Positions 31,141-39,500 of a stretch of DNA of 47,393 bases are shown piece by piece. Position 1 is the stretch's first letter. Each line of letters begins with the position of its first letter. The notes beneath the pieces are model-generated. The model saw only the letters and a program-made list of their open reading frames with translations, did no database searches and had not been told where the DNA came from. Origin of the DNA: AC-50 sp035640455 (lineage in GTDB: Bacteria > Actinomycetota > Thermoleophilia > Gaiellales > Gaiellaceae). The position numbers and the translations under genes are program-made. Location: the NCBI GenBank assembly GCA_035640455.1, contig DASQWB010000138.1, positions 1 to 47,393 on the forward strand. The letters run 5' to 3'.

Positions 31141-32420
31141 ACGCGGCCGGCGGCGGCGCGCCCTCGACGGGCAACCGCGTCGACCGTGACCGCGAGCAGC
31201 AGGATCGCGCCCTCGACCATCAGCTTCACGTCCGGACCCTGGCCGATCAGGTCGAGCCCGTTCGCGACGCTGCCGATCACGAGCGCGCCGAGGAGCGCCG
31301 ACCACACGCTGCCTCGCCCGCCGAACAGGCTGGTGCCGCCGATGACCGCCGCCGCGATCGCCTCGAGCGTCACCTGCCCGGGATTGATCGCCAGGCTCGC
31401 GGCGGCGAGCCGCGCCGTCTGGATGAGGCCGGCGATCGCGGCGAGAAAGCCCGAGAGCGCGAAGACAGCGATCCGGATCAGCCGCACGTTGATGCCGGCG
31501 CGCCGGGCGGCCTCGGCGTTGCCGCCGACCGCGAAGATGTACCGCCCGAACCTCGTCCGTGTCGTGAGCCAGGCGAAGAAGATCACGAGCCCGAGCAGGA
31601 TCACGCCGGCGGTCGGGATCCCGGCCGTGTAGTCGCCGAAGATCCAATGGTTCTTGAACTGGCCGTTCAGGATCGCCGTCGCCAGGAGGGCGACGGCGGC
31701 GACGAGCGCCGCGCCGACGACGACGGTGAAGACAGGCGCAGCGGGGAGGCGAGCGCGACGTCGCCGCGCCGCCTCCCAGAGGCGCGAGAGCGCGTAGAGC
31801 CCGGCCGCGGCGATGGCGAGGATCCAGCCCCAGACGTGCGGTAGGTAGGAGGTCGCGATGGCCGAGATGTGGCTGTCGAAGACGTTGATCGTCCCCGTCG
31901 CGCCCAGCACGTGCTGCTGCACGCCCTGCCAGCCGAGCAGGCCGGCGAGGGTGACGACGAACGAGGGCACGCCGACGATCGCGAACCATGCTCCCTGAAA
32001 CGCTCCGATCGCGGCGCCCACGAGGACGGCGATCACGATCCCCCAGTACCAGGCCCAGCCGTGGGTGATGACCGCCGAGGCGAGCAGCGCCGAGCTCAAG
32101 ATCATGATCGAGCCGACCGAGAGATCGATCTCGCCGAGCAGCAGGACGAGGACGATCCCGACCGCGATCGTGCCGGTGACGCCGATCTGGAGGATGAGGT
32201 TCGAGAGATTCCGGGCGCTCAGGAAGACGTCCTGCTTCGCCTGGAAGTACGCCCAGATGATCGCGAGCGCGACGAGCACGGGCAGCGAGCCGAGCTCGCC
32301 GGTGCGGAGGCGCTGCCACGTCGTGGCGACGAAGATGCGCGCCCCGCCGGCGAGACCTTCGCGGCGTGCCGCCTGTGCGGCTTCCTCGAGCGCGCTCGGC
32401 TCGGGAGCCGCCGCGGCCAT
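31137..32420 (-). CDS. xylH: Sugar ABC transporter permease (XylH/RbsC family)
   Basis: A 427-aa BPD_transp_2 permease with about ten hydrophobic segments. 'LLLGEIDLSVGSIMILSSAL' and 'SSFV/PSFVVTLAGLLGWQG' are the conserved membrane motifs of monosaccharide importers, and 'YIFAVGGNAEAARRAGINV' is the EAA-like coupling loop. The long form with a charged insert after residue 210 is the XylH type. Its start shares a base with the ATPase stop (TGATG). Confidence 0.91.
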   Translation of the reverse strand: MAAAAPEPSALEEAAQAARREGLAGGARIFVATTWQRLRTGELGSLPVLVALAIIWAYFQAKQDVFLSARNLSNLILQIGVTGTIAVGIVLVLLLGEIDLSVGSIMILSSALLASAVITHGWAWYWGIVIAVLVGAAIGAFQGAWFAIVGVPSFVVTLAGLLGWQGVQQHVLGATGTINVFDSHISAIATSYLPHVWGWILAIAAAGLYALSRLWEAARRRRARLPAAPVFTVVVGAALVAAVALLATAILNGQFKNHWIFGDYTAGIPTAGVILLGLVIFFAWLTTRTRFGRYIFAVGGNAEAARRAGINVRLIRIAVFALSGFLAAIAGLIQTARLAAASLAINPGQVTLEAIAAAVIGGTSLFGGRGSVWSALLGALVIGSVANGLDLIGQGPDVKLMVEGAILLLAVTVDAVARRGRAAAGRV

Positions 32421-33208
32421 CAGGCGGCCTCCTGCCTGGCGCCCATGATCGCGCCGACCACCTGCTCGGGCGTCGTCTCGGCGTGCTCGAACGTCGCCAC
32501 GCGGCGCCCGAGGCGGAGAACGATGATCCGGTCGGCGACCTCGAAGACCTCCTGGATGTTGTGCGTGATCACGACGACGCCAAGCCCCTGTTCGCGCAGG
32601 CGCTTGATGAGCGCCAGCACCTGCTCGGTCTGAGCGACGCCGAGCGCAGCCGTCGGCTCGTCGAGGACGACGATCTTCGAGTTCCACATCACGGCGCGCG
32701 AGATCGCCACCGACTGACGCTGTCCGCCCGAGAGCGAGGCGACAGGCGTCCGGACGCTGCGAATCGTGGTCACGTTCAGGCCTTGGAGCACCCCGAGGGA
32801 GCGCTTCTCCATCGAGAGCTCGTCGAGCGGCCCAACCCCGTTCGGCGGCGCGTTCTCGCGGCCGAGGAACATGTTCGCGACGACGTCCAGGTTGTCGCAG
32901 AGGGCCAGATCCTGGTACACGGTCTCGACCCCGAGCCGGGTGGCGTCGGCAGGCGAGTGGATCTTGACCTCGTTGCCCTCGAAGAGGATCGTCCCCCCGT
33001 CGGGCTGGTGCGTGCCGGCGATCGTCTTGATGAGCGTCGATTTGCCGGCGCCGTTGTCGCCGACGAGCGCCACCACCTCGGCCGGGTACACCTCGAAGTC
33101 GACCTCCCGCAGCGCCTCGACGGCGCCGAAGTGCTTCGAGACGCCCTTCAGCTCGAGGATCGGCGTCCGCTGCGGGAGGGGGGCGGCGATCTGCTCGCCG
33201 CCCTCCAC
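32420..33208 (-). CDS. Sugar ABC transporter ATP-binding protein (single domain)
   Basis: A 262-aa ATPase. Walker A is 'VGDNGAGKSTLIKTI', the Q loop 'ETVYQDLALCDNLDVVANMF', the signature 'SLSGGQRQSVAISRAVM', Walker B 'KIVVLDEPTAAL' and the switch His in 'VVVITHNIQEVF'. It has one domain (FrcA-like) whereas XylG of E. coli has two, so the pump is a homodimer of this subunit. GTG 33208 is the best start. It lies 31 bases after the substrate-binding gene. Confidence 0.93.
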   Translation of the reverse strand: MEGGEQIAAPLPQRTPILELKGVSKHFGAVEALREVDFEVYPAEVVALVGDNGAGKSTLIKTIAGTHQPDGGTILFEGNEVKIHSPADATRLGVETVYQDLALCDNLDVVANMFLGRENAPPNGVGPLDELSMEKRSLGVLQGLNVTTIRSVRTPVASLSGGQRQSVAISRAVMWNSKIVVLDEPTAALGVAQTEQVLALIKRLREQGLGVVVITHNIQEVFEVADRIIVLRLGRRVATFEHAETTPEQVVGAIMGARQEAA

Positions 33209-33239
33209 CGCCGTCGAGGTCGCGCTCAGCGTCGACCTC

Positions 33240-34361
33240 CTACTTGCAGATGTACCGCTTCGGCATCCCCTTGCAGACCTTCTTGAGGCCGCCGAGGTAC
33301 GCCTTGATGTACCCGTTCTTGACCAGCAGGCTGAGGTTGGTCTTGTCGATCGACTTGACCGGCAGGATCACCGACGGGATGCGCCCTGCTCCGTTCGAGA
33401 CGCGCTTGTTGATGCCGGGCAGGCTCTTCCCCTTCAGGAGGGCAGCCGTGATCTTCGCTGCGGCCGGCGCCTGGAGCCGGAAGTCCTTGAACACGCTCAT
33501 GCCCTGCAGGTTGCGGATGATGTTCTGGATGCCCTCGAGCGAGGCGTCCTGCCCCGTCACGGGCACCTTCCCGGCCTTCCCCTGCGCCTTGAGCGCGGCG
33601 ATGATGCCGCCCGCCATGCCGTCGTTCGCCGACAGCACGGCGTCGATCCCGTTGTGCGACTTCGTCAGGAGCTGCTCCATCTCGCGCTGCGCGGTCGGCG
33701 GGTCCCAGCCCGGCGTCCACGTCCCGTTCTTCGGGCCCACGACCTTGCGCTTGCCGGAGTTGAAGAGCGGCCTGAGGACGCTCATGTAGCCCCTGTTGAA
33801 GAGGTGCGCGTTGTCGTCCGTAGTCGCGCCGTTGATGATCGCGATCCGCGAGCCCTTCTTCGTGTGCCCGGCGAGCCACTTGCCCTGCGCCTTGCCGACG
33901 GCGACGCCGTCGAATGAGATGTAGGCGGAGATCTTGGCGCTGCTGATCAGCCGGTCGTAGGCGACGACCTTCACGCCCTGGGCAATCGCGCGCTTGGCGA
34001 TCGAGCCGAAGCCCTTGCCATCGATCGGCGCCACGACGAGCACCTTCGCGCCCTTCGTGATCTCCTGCTCGGCCTGCGACTGCTGCGTCGTCGGCGAGTT
34101 CCGGGCGTTGAGGACGTCGATGCTGACGCCCGGCGAGAGCTTCTTGAGCGCCTTGACGAACGTCGGGTGGTCGAAGCCCTCCCAGCGCGGCGTGACGTTC
34201 TCCGGGAGGAGGAACGCGACGCGGTCCGACGCGCCCGCCCTCTTCGGAGCAGCCGTGGTGGTCGTTGCGAGAGCCAGGACGGCGAGAGCGCCCGCGAGGA
34301 CGAACACGCCCCCGACGAGGCCCGCACGCCGCCGTCGGCGGCTCTGGTGGGACGCTTCCAT
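33240..34361 (-). CDS. xylF: Xylose-type substrate-binding protein
   Basis: A 373-aa periplasmic-binding-type protein with an N-terminal export signal (residues 12-36). 'YDRLISSAKISAYISFDG' and 'VAVGKAQGKWLAGHTKKGSR' strongly match XylF, which has YDR(L/M)I..A..D.YISFDN. 'IAIINGATTDDNAHLF' and 'DAVLSANDGMAGGIIAAL' complete the Peripla_BP_4 fold. ATG 34361 has an aaggagg Shine-Dalgarno. First gene of the eight-gene operon, with a good promoter 35-63 bases upstream. The ligand may be xylose or a related sugar. Confidence 0.9.
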   Translation of the reverse strand: MEASHQSRRRRRAGLVGGVFVLAGALAVLALATTTTAAPKRAGASDRVAFLLPENVTPRWEGFDHPTFVKALKKLSPGVSIDVLNARNSPTTQQSQAEQEITKGAKVLVVAPIDGKGFGSIAKRAIAQGVKVVAYDRLISSAKISAYISFDGVAVGKAQGKWLAGHTKKGSRIAIINGATTDDNAHLFNRGYMSVLRPLFNSGKRKVVGPKNGTWTPGWDPPTAQREMEQLLTKSHNGIDAVLSANDGMAGGIIAALKAQGKAGKVPVTGQDASLEGIQNIIRNLQGMSVFKDFRLQAPAAAKITAALLKGKSLPGINKRVSNGAGRIPSVILPVKSIDKTNLSLLVKNGYIKAYLGGLKKVCKGMPKRYICK

Positions 34362-34374
34362 CTGCCCTCCTTGC

Positions 34375-34403
34375 TTGGTGACCTTGCGACGGCCGACTAT
34401 AGG
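34375..34403 (+). promoter_or_regulatory. Candidate promoter of the manA-like operon
   Basis: TTGGTG (34375-34380), a 17-base spacer and TATAGG (34398-34403). The -10 box overlaps that of the opposite promoter, so only one polymerase could bind at a time. Weaker than the other promoter. Confidence 0.4.
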
Positions 34404-34424
34404 AGCCTTGGCGAAACTTCTCAA
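34396..34424 (-). promoter_or_regulatory. Promoter of the xylose-type operon
   Basis: On the minus strand TTGAGA (34424-34419), a 17-base spacer and TATAGT (34401-34396), close to the sigma-70/HrdB consensus. It lies 35 bases before the substrate-binding protein ATG and is the only good promoter seen for the eight genes. Confidence 0.65.
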
Positions 34425-35361
34425 ACGGAACTCTTGGCAGCCCGAGCGCCTCGTGCCATCACGCGTCGAACGGTTCTACCGGGGCGGCTCGCGCATCGGC
34501 CGCCTGCACGGGGTCGAGGAGCCCGACGGCGATCGCCCGGAGGAATGGATCGGCTCCGTCACGACCGCCTTCGGCGAGGCGGAAACCGGCCTGTCGCGCC
34601 TCGAGGACGGGCGGCTGCTCCGCGACGCGATAACCGCCGATCCGGAGGCCTGGCTCGGGCGCGAGCATGTCGAGCGGTACGGGACGTCGACGGGTGTGCT
34701 CGTGAAGCTCCTCGACTCGGCCGAGCGGCTGCCGGTGCACGCGCATCCGGACCGGCGGTTCGCGTCGGAGCGGCTCGGCTCTCCGTTCGGCAAGACGGAG
34801 GCGTGGATCGTGCTCGCGACGCGCGACGCGGCTTCCGACGTGTGGGTCGGGCTGGCACGTGACGTCGAGCGGGACACGTACCGTGGCTGGATCGAGCGGC
34901 AGGATGCCGAGGCTTTGCTCGCCTCGCTGCACCGCGCCGAGGTGCGTGCTGGCGACGTCGTCTACGTGCCGGCCGGGGTGCCCCACGCGATCGGTGCGGG
35001 CGCGTTCGTCGCCGAGGTGCAGGAGGCGACCGACCTCTCGCTCGTCTGCGAGTGGAGGGACTTCCCGATCGATCCGGACGCGAGCCACCTCGGGCTCGGC
35101 TGGGACGTGGCGGTGGAGGCCCTTGACCTCCGCATCGCGGCGCCCGTCTTCGGCCTGCCGCCGGAGGCGCGCACGTTCTTCTGGGCCGACGAGAAGCCGG
35201 AGGCGGTCGGCCGCTTCGCCGTGCTGCTCGTCTGCGAGGGCTCCGGCGCCGTGGGCGGAGCGGCGGCGCGCCCGGGCGATGGGTTCGCCGTCCCGGCGGC
35301 GGTCGAGGGGCTCGAGGTCGAAGGCGACCTGCGGCTCCTACGCTTCCTCGCGCCGGAGTGA
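34408..35361 (+). CDS. manA: Class I mannose-6-phosphate isomerase family protein
   Basis: About 317 aa, the two-cupin core of type I phosphomannose isomerase. 'RFYRGGSRIGRLHG' and 'EEWIGSVTTAF' mark the N-terminus. 'LPVHAHPDRRFA' (HxH) and 'FGKTEAWIVLATRD' carry zinc ligands, and 'GDVVYVPAGVPHAIGAGAFV' holds another His. It would convert mannose-6-phosphate and fructose-6-phosphate. The start is uncertain: TTG 34408 gives the usual N-terminal length, GTG 34453 shortens it. Its stop overlaps the pfkB start (GTGA). Confidence 0.83.
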   Translation: MAKLLKRNSWQPERLVPSRVERFYRGGSRIGRLHGVEEPDGDRPEEWIGSVTTAFGEAETGLSRLEDGRLLRDAITADPEAWLGREHVERYGTSTGVLVKLLDSAERLPVHAHPDRRFASERLGSPFGKTEAWIVLATRDAASDVWVGLARDVERDTYRGWIERQDAEALLASLHRAEVRAGDVVYVPAGVPHAIGAGAFVAEVQEATDLSLVCEWRDFPIDPDASHLGLGWDVAVEALDLRIAAPVFGLPPEARTFFWADEKPEAVGRFAVLLVCEGSGAVGGAAARPGDGFAVPAAVEGLEVEGDLRLLRFLAPE

Positions 35362-36289
35362 GCGAGACGGACGTCGTCTGCATCGGGATCCTCGTCGCGG
35401 ACACGATCGCCCGGCCGGTCGACGCGCTGCCGCCGCCCGGGTCGCTCGGGCTCGTGGACGAGATCGTGCTGCGCGGCGGCGGTTGCGCGCTCAACACGGC
35501 GACCGTCCTCAGGCGCTTCGGCCTGCGGGCTGCGGTCGCGGGCAAGGTCGGCGGCGACCCGTTCGGCGACTTCGTCCTCGGGCTCCTCGACGAGCGCGGG
35601 GTCGACCGACGAGGCGTGCTGCGGGACCCGGAGGTCGCGACGTCGGCGTCCGTCGCCCTCGTCGACTCGCACGGCGAGCGGACCTTCCTCCACGTGCCGG
35701 GCGCGAACGGCGCGCTCCGTGCCGCCGAGCTCGACCGCGAGCTGCTCTACGCGGGGCGGGCGCTGCACGTCGCGGGCGCACTCGTCATGCCCGGGCTCGA
35801 CGGCGAGCCGTTCGCCGGGCTGCTGGAGGGGGCGCGCCGGCGCGGCCTGGTCACGAGCCTCGACACGGTGTGGGACCCGACCGGCCGCTGGTCGCGCGTC
35901 GAGCCGTGCCTGCCCCACCTCGACCTGGTCGTCCCGAGCCTCGCGGAGGCGCAGGCGATCTCGGGCGAGTCCGGGCCGAGCGCGCGGCGGAGTGGCTGCA
36001 CCGACGTGGAGCGGCCGATGTCGTCCTCAAGCTCGGCCCGGCCGGGTGTTACGTGCACGGCGTCGGGCGGCTTGCGCCGCCAGACGTGGCCGCGGTGGAC
36101 GGCACCGGAGCAGGCGACGCCTTCGCCGCCGGGCTTCTCTACGGCCGCCTCGCCGGCTGGCCGCTCGAGCGCGCCGCGCGGCTCGCGAACGCCGCGGGAG
36201 CGCTTGCGACGACCGCCGTCGGCGCCGTCGAAGGCGTGGGCGGGTTGGACGAGGCACTCGCGCTCGCGGGTTTACAGTCGTCTCGATGA
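35358..36289 (+). pseudogene. PfkB-family carbohydrate kinase, frameshifted
   Basis: The N-terminal part ('VVCIGILVADTIARPVDALP', 'GGGCALNTATVLRRFGLRAA') and the C-terminal part ('VDGTGAGDAFAAGLLYGRLA' with the catalytic Asp) are both perfect but lie in different frames. They join near 35971-35980, where one missing base would give 'SGESGP-ERAAEWLHRRGA'. The reconstructed protein is about 310 aa, normal for the family. It lies between manA-like and GlcG-like genes with GTGA and ATGA overlaps, which suggests that a functional gene was intended. A sequencing error is as likely as a real mutation. Confidence 0.75.
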
Positions 36290-36687
36290 GGCTCGCGCAG
36301 GCACAGGCGATCGTGGCGTGGGTCGTGGAGCAGGCGCCAGAGCCGGTCTCCGTCTTCGTCGCCGACGCGCACGGCGAGCTCGTGGCCGCCGCGACGATGG
36401 ACGGCGCCGCGCCGGATACGCGCCTGAATGCGCAGCGCAAGGCATACACCGCGGCGCGAAGCGATGCCACGTCGACGAAGGCACTCGCCGCGAAGGTGCG
36501 CGACGACCCGGTCGAGCGCGCCAGCTTCGACCCGTTCTTCACCTTCTTCCTCGGCGGCGTCGCGGCCTTCGAGGACGGTCGCCGCATCGGCGCGGTCGGC
36601 GTGAGCGGCCTTGCAGGCGAGGACGATGACCGACTCGCCCGGAGCGCGATCGAAGCCGCTGGGCCGCGACACGACAGTTCCGCTTAG
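36286..36687 (+). CDS. GlcG/HbpS-family small protein
   Basis: A 133-aa protein beginning MRLAQAQAIVAWVVEQAPEP. 'VSVFVADAHGELVAAATMDG' and 'DPFFTFFLGGVAAFEDGRRI' followed by 'GAVGVSGL' match the GlcG/HbpS (DUF336) family, whose members bind haem or cobalamin or lie in catabolic operons without known activity. ATG 36286 overlaps the pfkB stop (ATGA). Likely the third gene of this operon. Confidence 0.82.
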   Translation: MRLAQAQAIVAWVVEQAPEPVSVFVADAHGELVAAATMDGAAPDTRLNAQRKAYTAARSDATSTKALAAKVRDDPVERASFDPFFTFFLGGVAAFEDGRRIGAVGVSGLAGEDDDRLARSAIEAAGPRHDSSA

Positions 36688-36738
36688 AGCTCGCGCCGCG
36701 CGTCCACAGCCTCCTCGGGCGGCGTATCGTGAAGAGCC

Positions 36739-37899
36739 ATGCCAGAGACGCTCAATAGCCGCGCCCTCCGCGCGGTCAGCGACGCCGTCGTCACGATCAC
36801 GGCCGAGCACCGCTTCGAGCCCGTGCTCGAGAAGCTCGCCCACGCGGCGCGGCAGCTGGCCGCCGCGCGCTACGCGGCGATCGGCGTCCCCGACGGCGAG
36901 CGCGGCTTCTCGCACTTCATCACCTCGGGGATGAGCCAGAAGCAGTACGACGCGATCGGCGACCTCCCGCGCCAGCACGGCCTCCTCGGCGCCATGCTCG
37001 AAACGCCGCGGAGCCAGCGCTTCCCGAACATCCAGGAGCATCCACGCTTCGAGGGCTGGCCCGACGCCCACCCGAGCATGCGCTCCTTCCTCGGCGTCCC
37101 GATCGTCACCGAGGGCGAGGTGATCGGCGCCTTCTACCTCACGGACAAGAAGGGCGACCGGGGCGCCGTCTTCGACGAGGCCGACCAGGCGCTGATCGAG
37201 ACCCTCGCCGCCCACGCCGCGGTCGCGATCCAGAACGCGCGGCTCTACGAGCGCAGCCGCGAGCTGACGGTGATCGAGGAGCGAAACCGCCTCGCGCGCG
37301 AGCTCCACGACGCCGTGAACCAGACTCTCTTCAGCGTCTCGCTGACCGCCGACGCCGCCGCGCTCCTCGTCGAGACCGAGCCGGAGAAGGCGAAGGAGCA
37401 GCTCGGGGAGGTGCGCGAGCTCGTCCGCAGCGCGATGGCCGAGATGCGCTCGCTCATCTTCGAGCTCCGGCCGGCGGACGTCGCCGCGGACGGGCTCGCG
37501 GCGACGCTCCAGAAGCACGTCGACGTCCTGCGGCGCGTCTACGGCGCGAACATCGAGCTCGACGTCGACGGCGGTCGCGAGCCGCGTGTCGAGAACGAGC
37601 GCGAAGTCTTTCGCATCGTCCAGGAGGCGCTCGCGAACGCGCTCAAGCACTCGGGCGCGGAGCACGTGCGCGTGCGGCTGCGGGCGAGCCGCGGCCGGCT
37701 GGTCGTCGCCGTCGAGGACGACGGCGCGGGCTTCGACCCCGAAGGCCCGCAGGCGCGGCGGCGGCTCGGGCTGATCTCGATGCGGGAGCGCGCGGAGGCG
37801 ATCGGCGGCGCGCTCGAGGTGCGCTCCGCGCCGGGCGCCGGCACGACAGTCCACATGGAGATCGATCTTGACGGACACCATCCGCGTTCTGATCGCTGA
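36739..37899 (+). CDS. GAF-domain histidine kinase (NarL/DegS type)
   Basis: A 386-aa soluble kinase without membrane helices. The GAF domain is about residues 25-167 ('SMRSFLGVPIVTEGEVIGAF' and 'AAHAAVAIQNARLYERS'). HisKA_3 has 'RNRLARELHDAVNQTLFS' with His190. The HATPase domain shows 'FRIVQEALANALKHSGA' and 'VEDDGAGFDP', then 'GLISMRERAEAIGG'. GAF can sense redox, NO or small ligands; none can be assigned. It overlaps the next gene by 32 bases, so it very likely feeds one or both of the following receivers. Confidence 0.92.
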   Translation: MPETLNSRALRAVSDAVVTITAEHRFEPVLEKLAHAARQLAAARYAAIGVPDGERGFSHFITSGMSQKQYDAIGDLPRQHGLLGAMLETPRSQRFPNIQEHPRFEGWPDAHPSMRSFLGVPIVTEGEVIGAFYLTDKKGDRGAVFDEADQALIETLAAHAAVAIQNARLYERSRELTVIEERNRLARELHDAVNQTLFSVSLTADAAALLVETEPEKAKEQLGEVRELVRSAMAEMRSLIFELRPADVAADGLAATLQKHVDVLRRVYGANIELDVDGGREPRVENEREVFRIVQEALANALKHSGAEHVRVRLRASRGRLVVAVEDDGAGFDPEGPQARRRLGLISMRERAEAIGGALEVRSAPGAGTTVHMEIDLDGHHPRSDR

Positions 37900-38803
37900 C
37901 GACCACGCGGTCGTCCGGCACGGGCTTCGGCTGTTCCTCGACGTGCAGCCGGACGTCGAGGTCGTCGGCGAGGCCGAGAACGGCGCCGCGGCCGTCGAGC
38001 GCGCGCAGGAGCTGCGGCCGGACGTGGTCGTCATGGACGTCGTCATGCCAGAGGTCGACGGCATCAAGGCAACCGAGGAGCTTCGTGACCGCTCACCCGA
38101 GGTGAAGGTGCTCGCGCTCTCGACGTTCAGCGACGACGACCACGTCCTGCCGACCCTCGCGGCCGGCGCGTCCGGCTTCCTGACCAAGGACACGAGGCCG
38201 GAAGAGATCGCGCAGGCGATCCGCAGCGTCCATCGCGGCGACCCGGTGCTCTGCACCGAGGCGACGCGCCGCGTCCTCCGCCGCGTGCACGGTGGCGAGC
38301 AAGGCCGGCCCGAAGGCACGGTCACCGTCGTCTTCACGGACATCGAGAACTCGACGCCGCTCGTCGAGCGGCTAGGCGACGAGCGGGCGCGCGAGCTCTT
38401 CCTCGAGCACGACCGGCTCGTCCGCCAGGCGCTCGAGCGGACCGGCGGCGTCGAGGTCGAGCGCGAGGGCGACAAGTTCATGCTCGCGTTCTCGAGCGCG
38501 CGCCGCGCGGTGCGGTGCGCGATCGAGATCCAGCGCGCGCTCGAGCGGAGCGGGGTGCCGCTCCGCGTCCGCGCCGGGCTCAACACCGGCGACGTGATCG
38601 CGCAGGAGCGCGGCTACTTCGGGCGCGCGGTCTTCCTCGCCTCGCGGGTCGCGGACGCGGCCGGCGGCGGCGAGATCCTCGTCTCGGAGGTGACCCGCAG
38701 CCTCGCGGCCGACGGCGACGTCGAGTTCCGGGAGCGCGGCACGCACGAGCTCAAGGGACTGAAGGGACGGCACCGCCTATACGAGGTCATATGGAGCGCC
38801 TGA
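37868..38803 (+). CDS. Response regulator receiver fused to a class III adenylate/guanylate cyclase domain
   Basis: A 311-aa protein. The receiver (residues 5-120, phospho-acceptor Asp57 in 'VVVMDVVMPEVDG', Lys107 in 'GFLTKD') is NarL-like, but the DNA-binding part is replaced by a class III cyclase domain (about 148-310). Metal residues Asp158 ('VVFTDIENST') and Asp202 ('EGDKFMLAF') are present. The Asn of the catalytic N-x3-R pair is Phe256 while Arg260 is kept ('VFLASRVADA'). So the cyclase may be weak or act as a nucleotide sensor. TTG 37868 is the start. Confidence 0.88.
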   Translation: MTDTIRVLIADDHAVVRHGLRLFLDVQPDVEVVGEAENGAAAVERAQELRPDVVVMDVVMPEVDGIKATEELRDRSPEVKVLALSTFSDDDHVLPTLAAGASGFLTKDTRPEEIAQAIRSVHRGDPVLCTEATRRVLRRVHGGEQGRPEGTVTVVFTDIENSTPLVERLGDERARELFLEHDRLVRQALERTGGVEVEREGDKFMLAFSSARRAVRCAIEIQRALERSGVPLRVRAGLNTGDVIAQERGYFGRAVFLASRVADAAGGGEILVSEVTRSLAADGDVEFRERGTHELKGLKGRHRLYEVIWSA

Positions 38804-39420
38804 CGGTGCTCCTCGCCGACGACCACCCGGTCGTGCGGCAGGGGCTCAGGACTTTCCTCGACCTCCAGCCCGACATTGCCGTCGTCGGCGAGGCCGCGAC
38901 CGGCGCAGAGGCCGTCGCCCGCGCCCGCGAGCTGCGGCCCGACGTCGTCCTGCTCGACCTCGTGATGCCGGACGGCGGCGGGATCGAGGCGGCTCGCGGG
39001 ATCCGCGAGGCGTGCCCGCAGTCGAAGGTGGTCGTCCTGACGAGCTACGCCGACGACGAGAGCGTGATCCCCGCCCTCGAGGCGGGCGCGGCCGGCTACG
39101 TGCTGAAGGACGTCGAGCCGCAAGAGCTCGCCGAGGGCCTGCGCCGCGTCCACCGCGGCGAGGGCCTCCTCCACCCCGCGATCGCGTCGCGCGTGATGCG
39201 CGAGGCGGTCGAGCCGCGCCGCGACCGCGACGTCCTGACCGCGCGCGAGCTCGAGGTCCTGCGGCTCCTCGCGCGCGGCCTCGCGAACAAGCGGATCGCG
39301 CTCGAGCTCGGCATCTCCGAGCGCACGGTCAAGACGCACGTCTCGAGCATCCTCGCGAAGCTGCGCGTCACCGACCGGACGCAGGCGGCGCTCTACGCCG
39401 TCCGCGAGCACTTGGTCTAA
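38791..39420 (+). CDS. NarL/LuxR-family response regulator
   Basis: A 209-aa regulator. The receiver has Asp10/11, phospho-acceptor Asp56 ('VVLLDLVMPDGGG') and Lys106 ('YVLKDVE'). The C-terminal LuxR helix-turn-helix is 'LTARELEVLRLLARGLANKR' and 'ISERTVKTHVSSILAKLRV'. ATG 38791 lies inside the previous gene (13-base overlap). It closely resembles the receiver of that gene ('DHPVVRQGLRTFLDLQPD' against 'DHAVVRHGLRLFLDVQPD'), so the pair arose by duplication. Confidence 0.94.
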   Translation: MERLTVLLADDHPVVRQGLRTFLDLQPDIAVVGEAATGAEAVARARELRPDVVLLDLVMPDGGGIEAARGIREACPQSKVVVLTSYADDESVIPALEAGAAGYVLKDVEPQELAEGLRRVHRGEGLLHPAIASRVMREAVEPRRDRDVLTARELEVLRLLARGLANKRIALELGISERTVKTHVSSILAKLRVTDRTQAALYAVREHLV

Positions 39421-39500
39421 GGAGTCGGTCGAAAGACCGAGGAACGCATCCGCCGTTCGACCGATGCCAGCACTCGGGACTGAGCGTAGAGTCAGCGCCG

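Noticed and set aside
34396..34403. Leaderless TTG start for the manA-like gene
   Set aside because: The predicted start site falls near TTG 34408, but leaderless messages normally need ATG or GTG; kept only as an uncertain start.
33994..34407. Upstream extension of the manA-like frame
   Set aside because: It is antisense to the binding-protein gene and crosses the divergent promoters.
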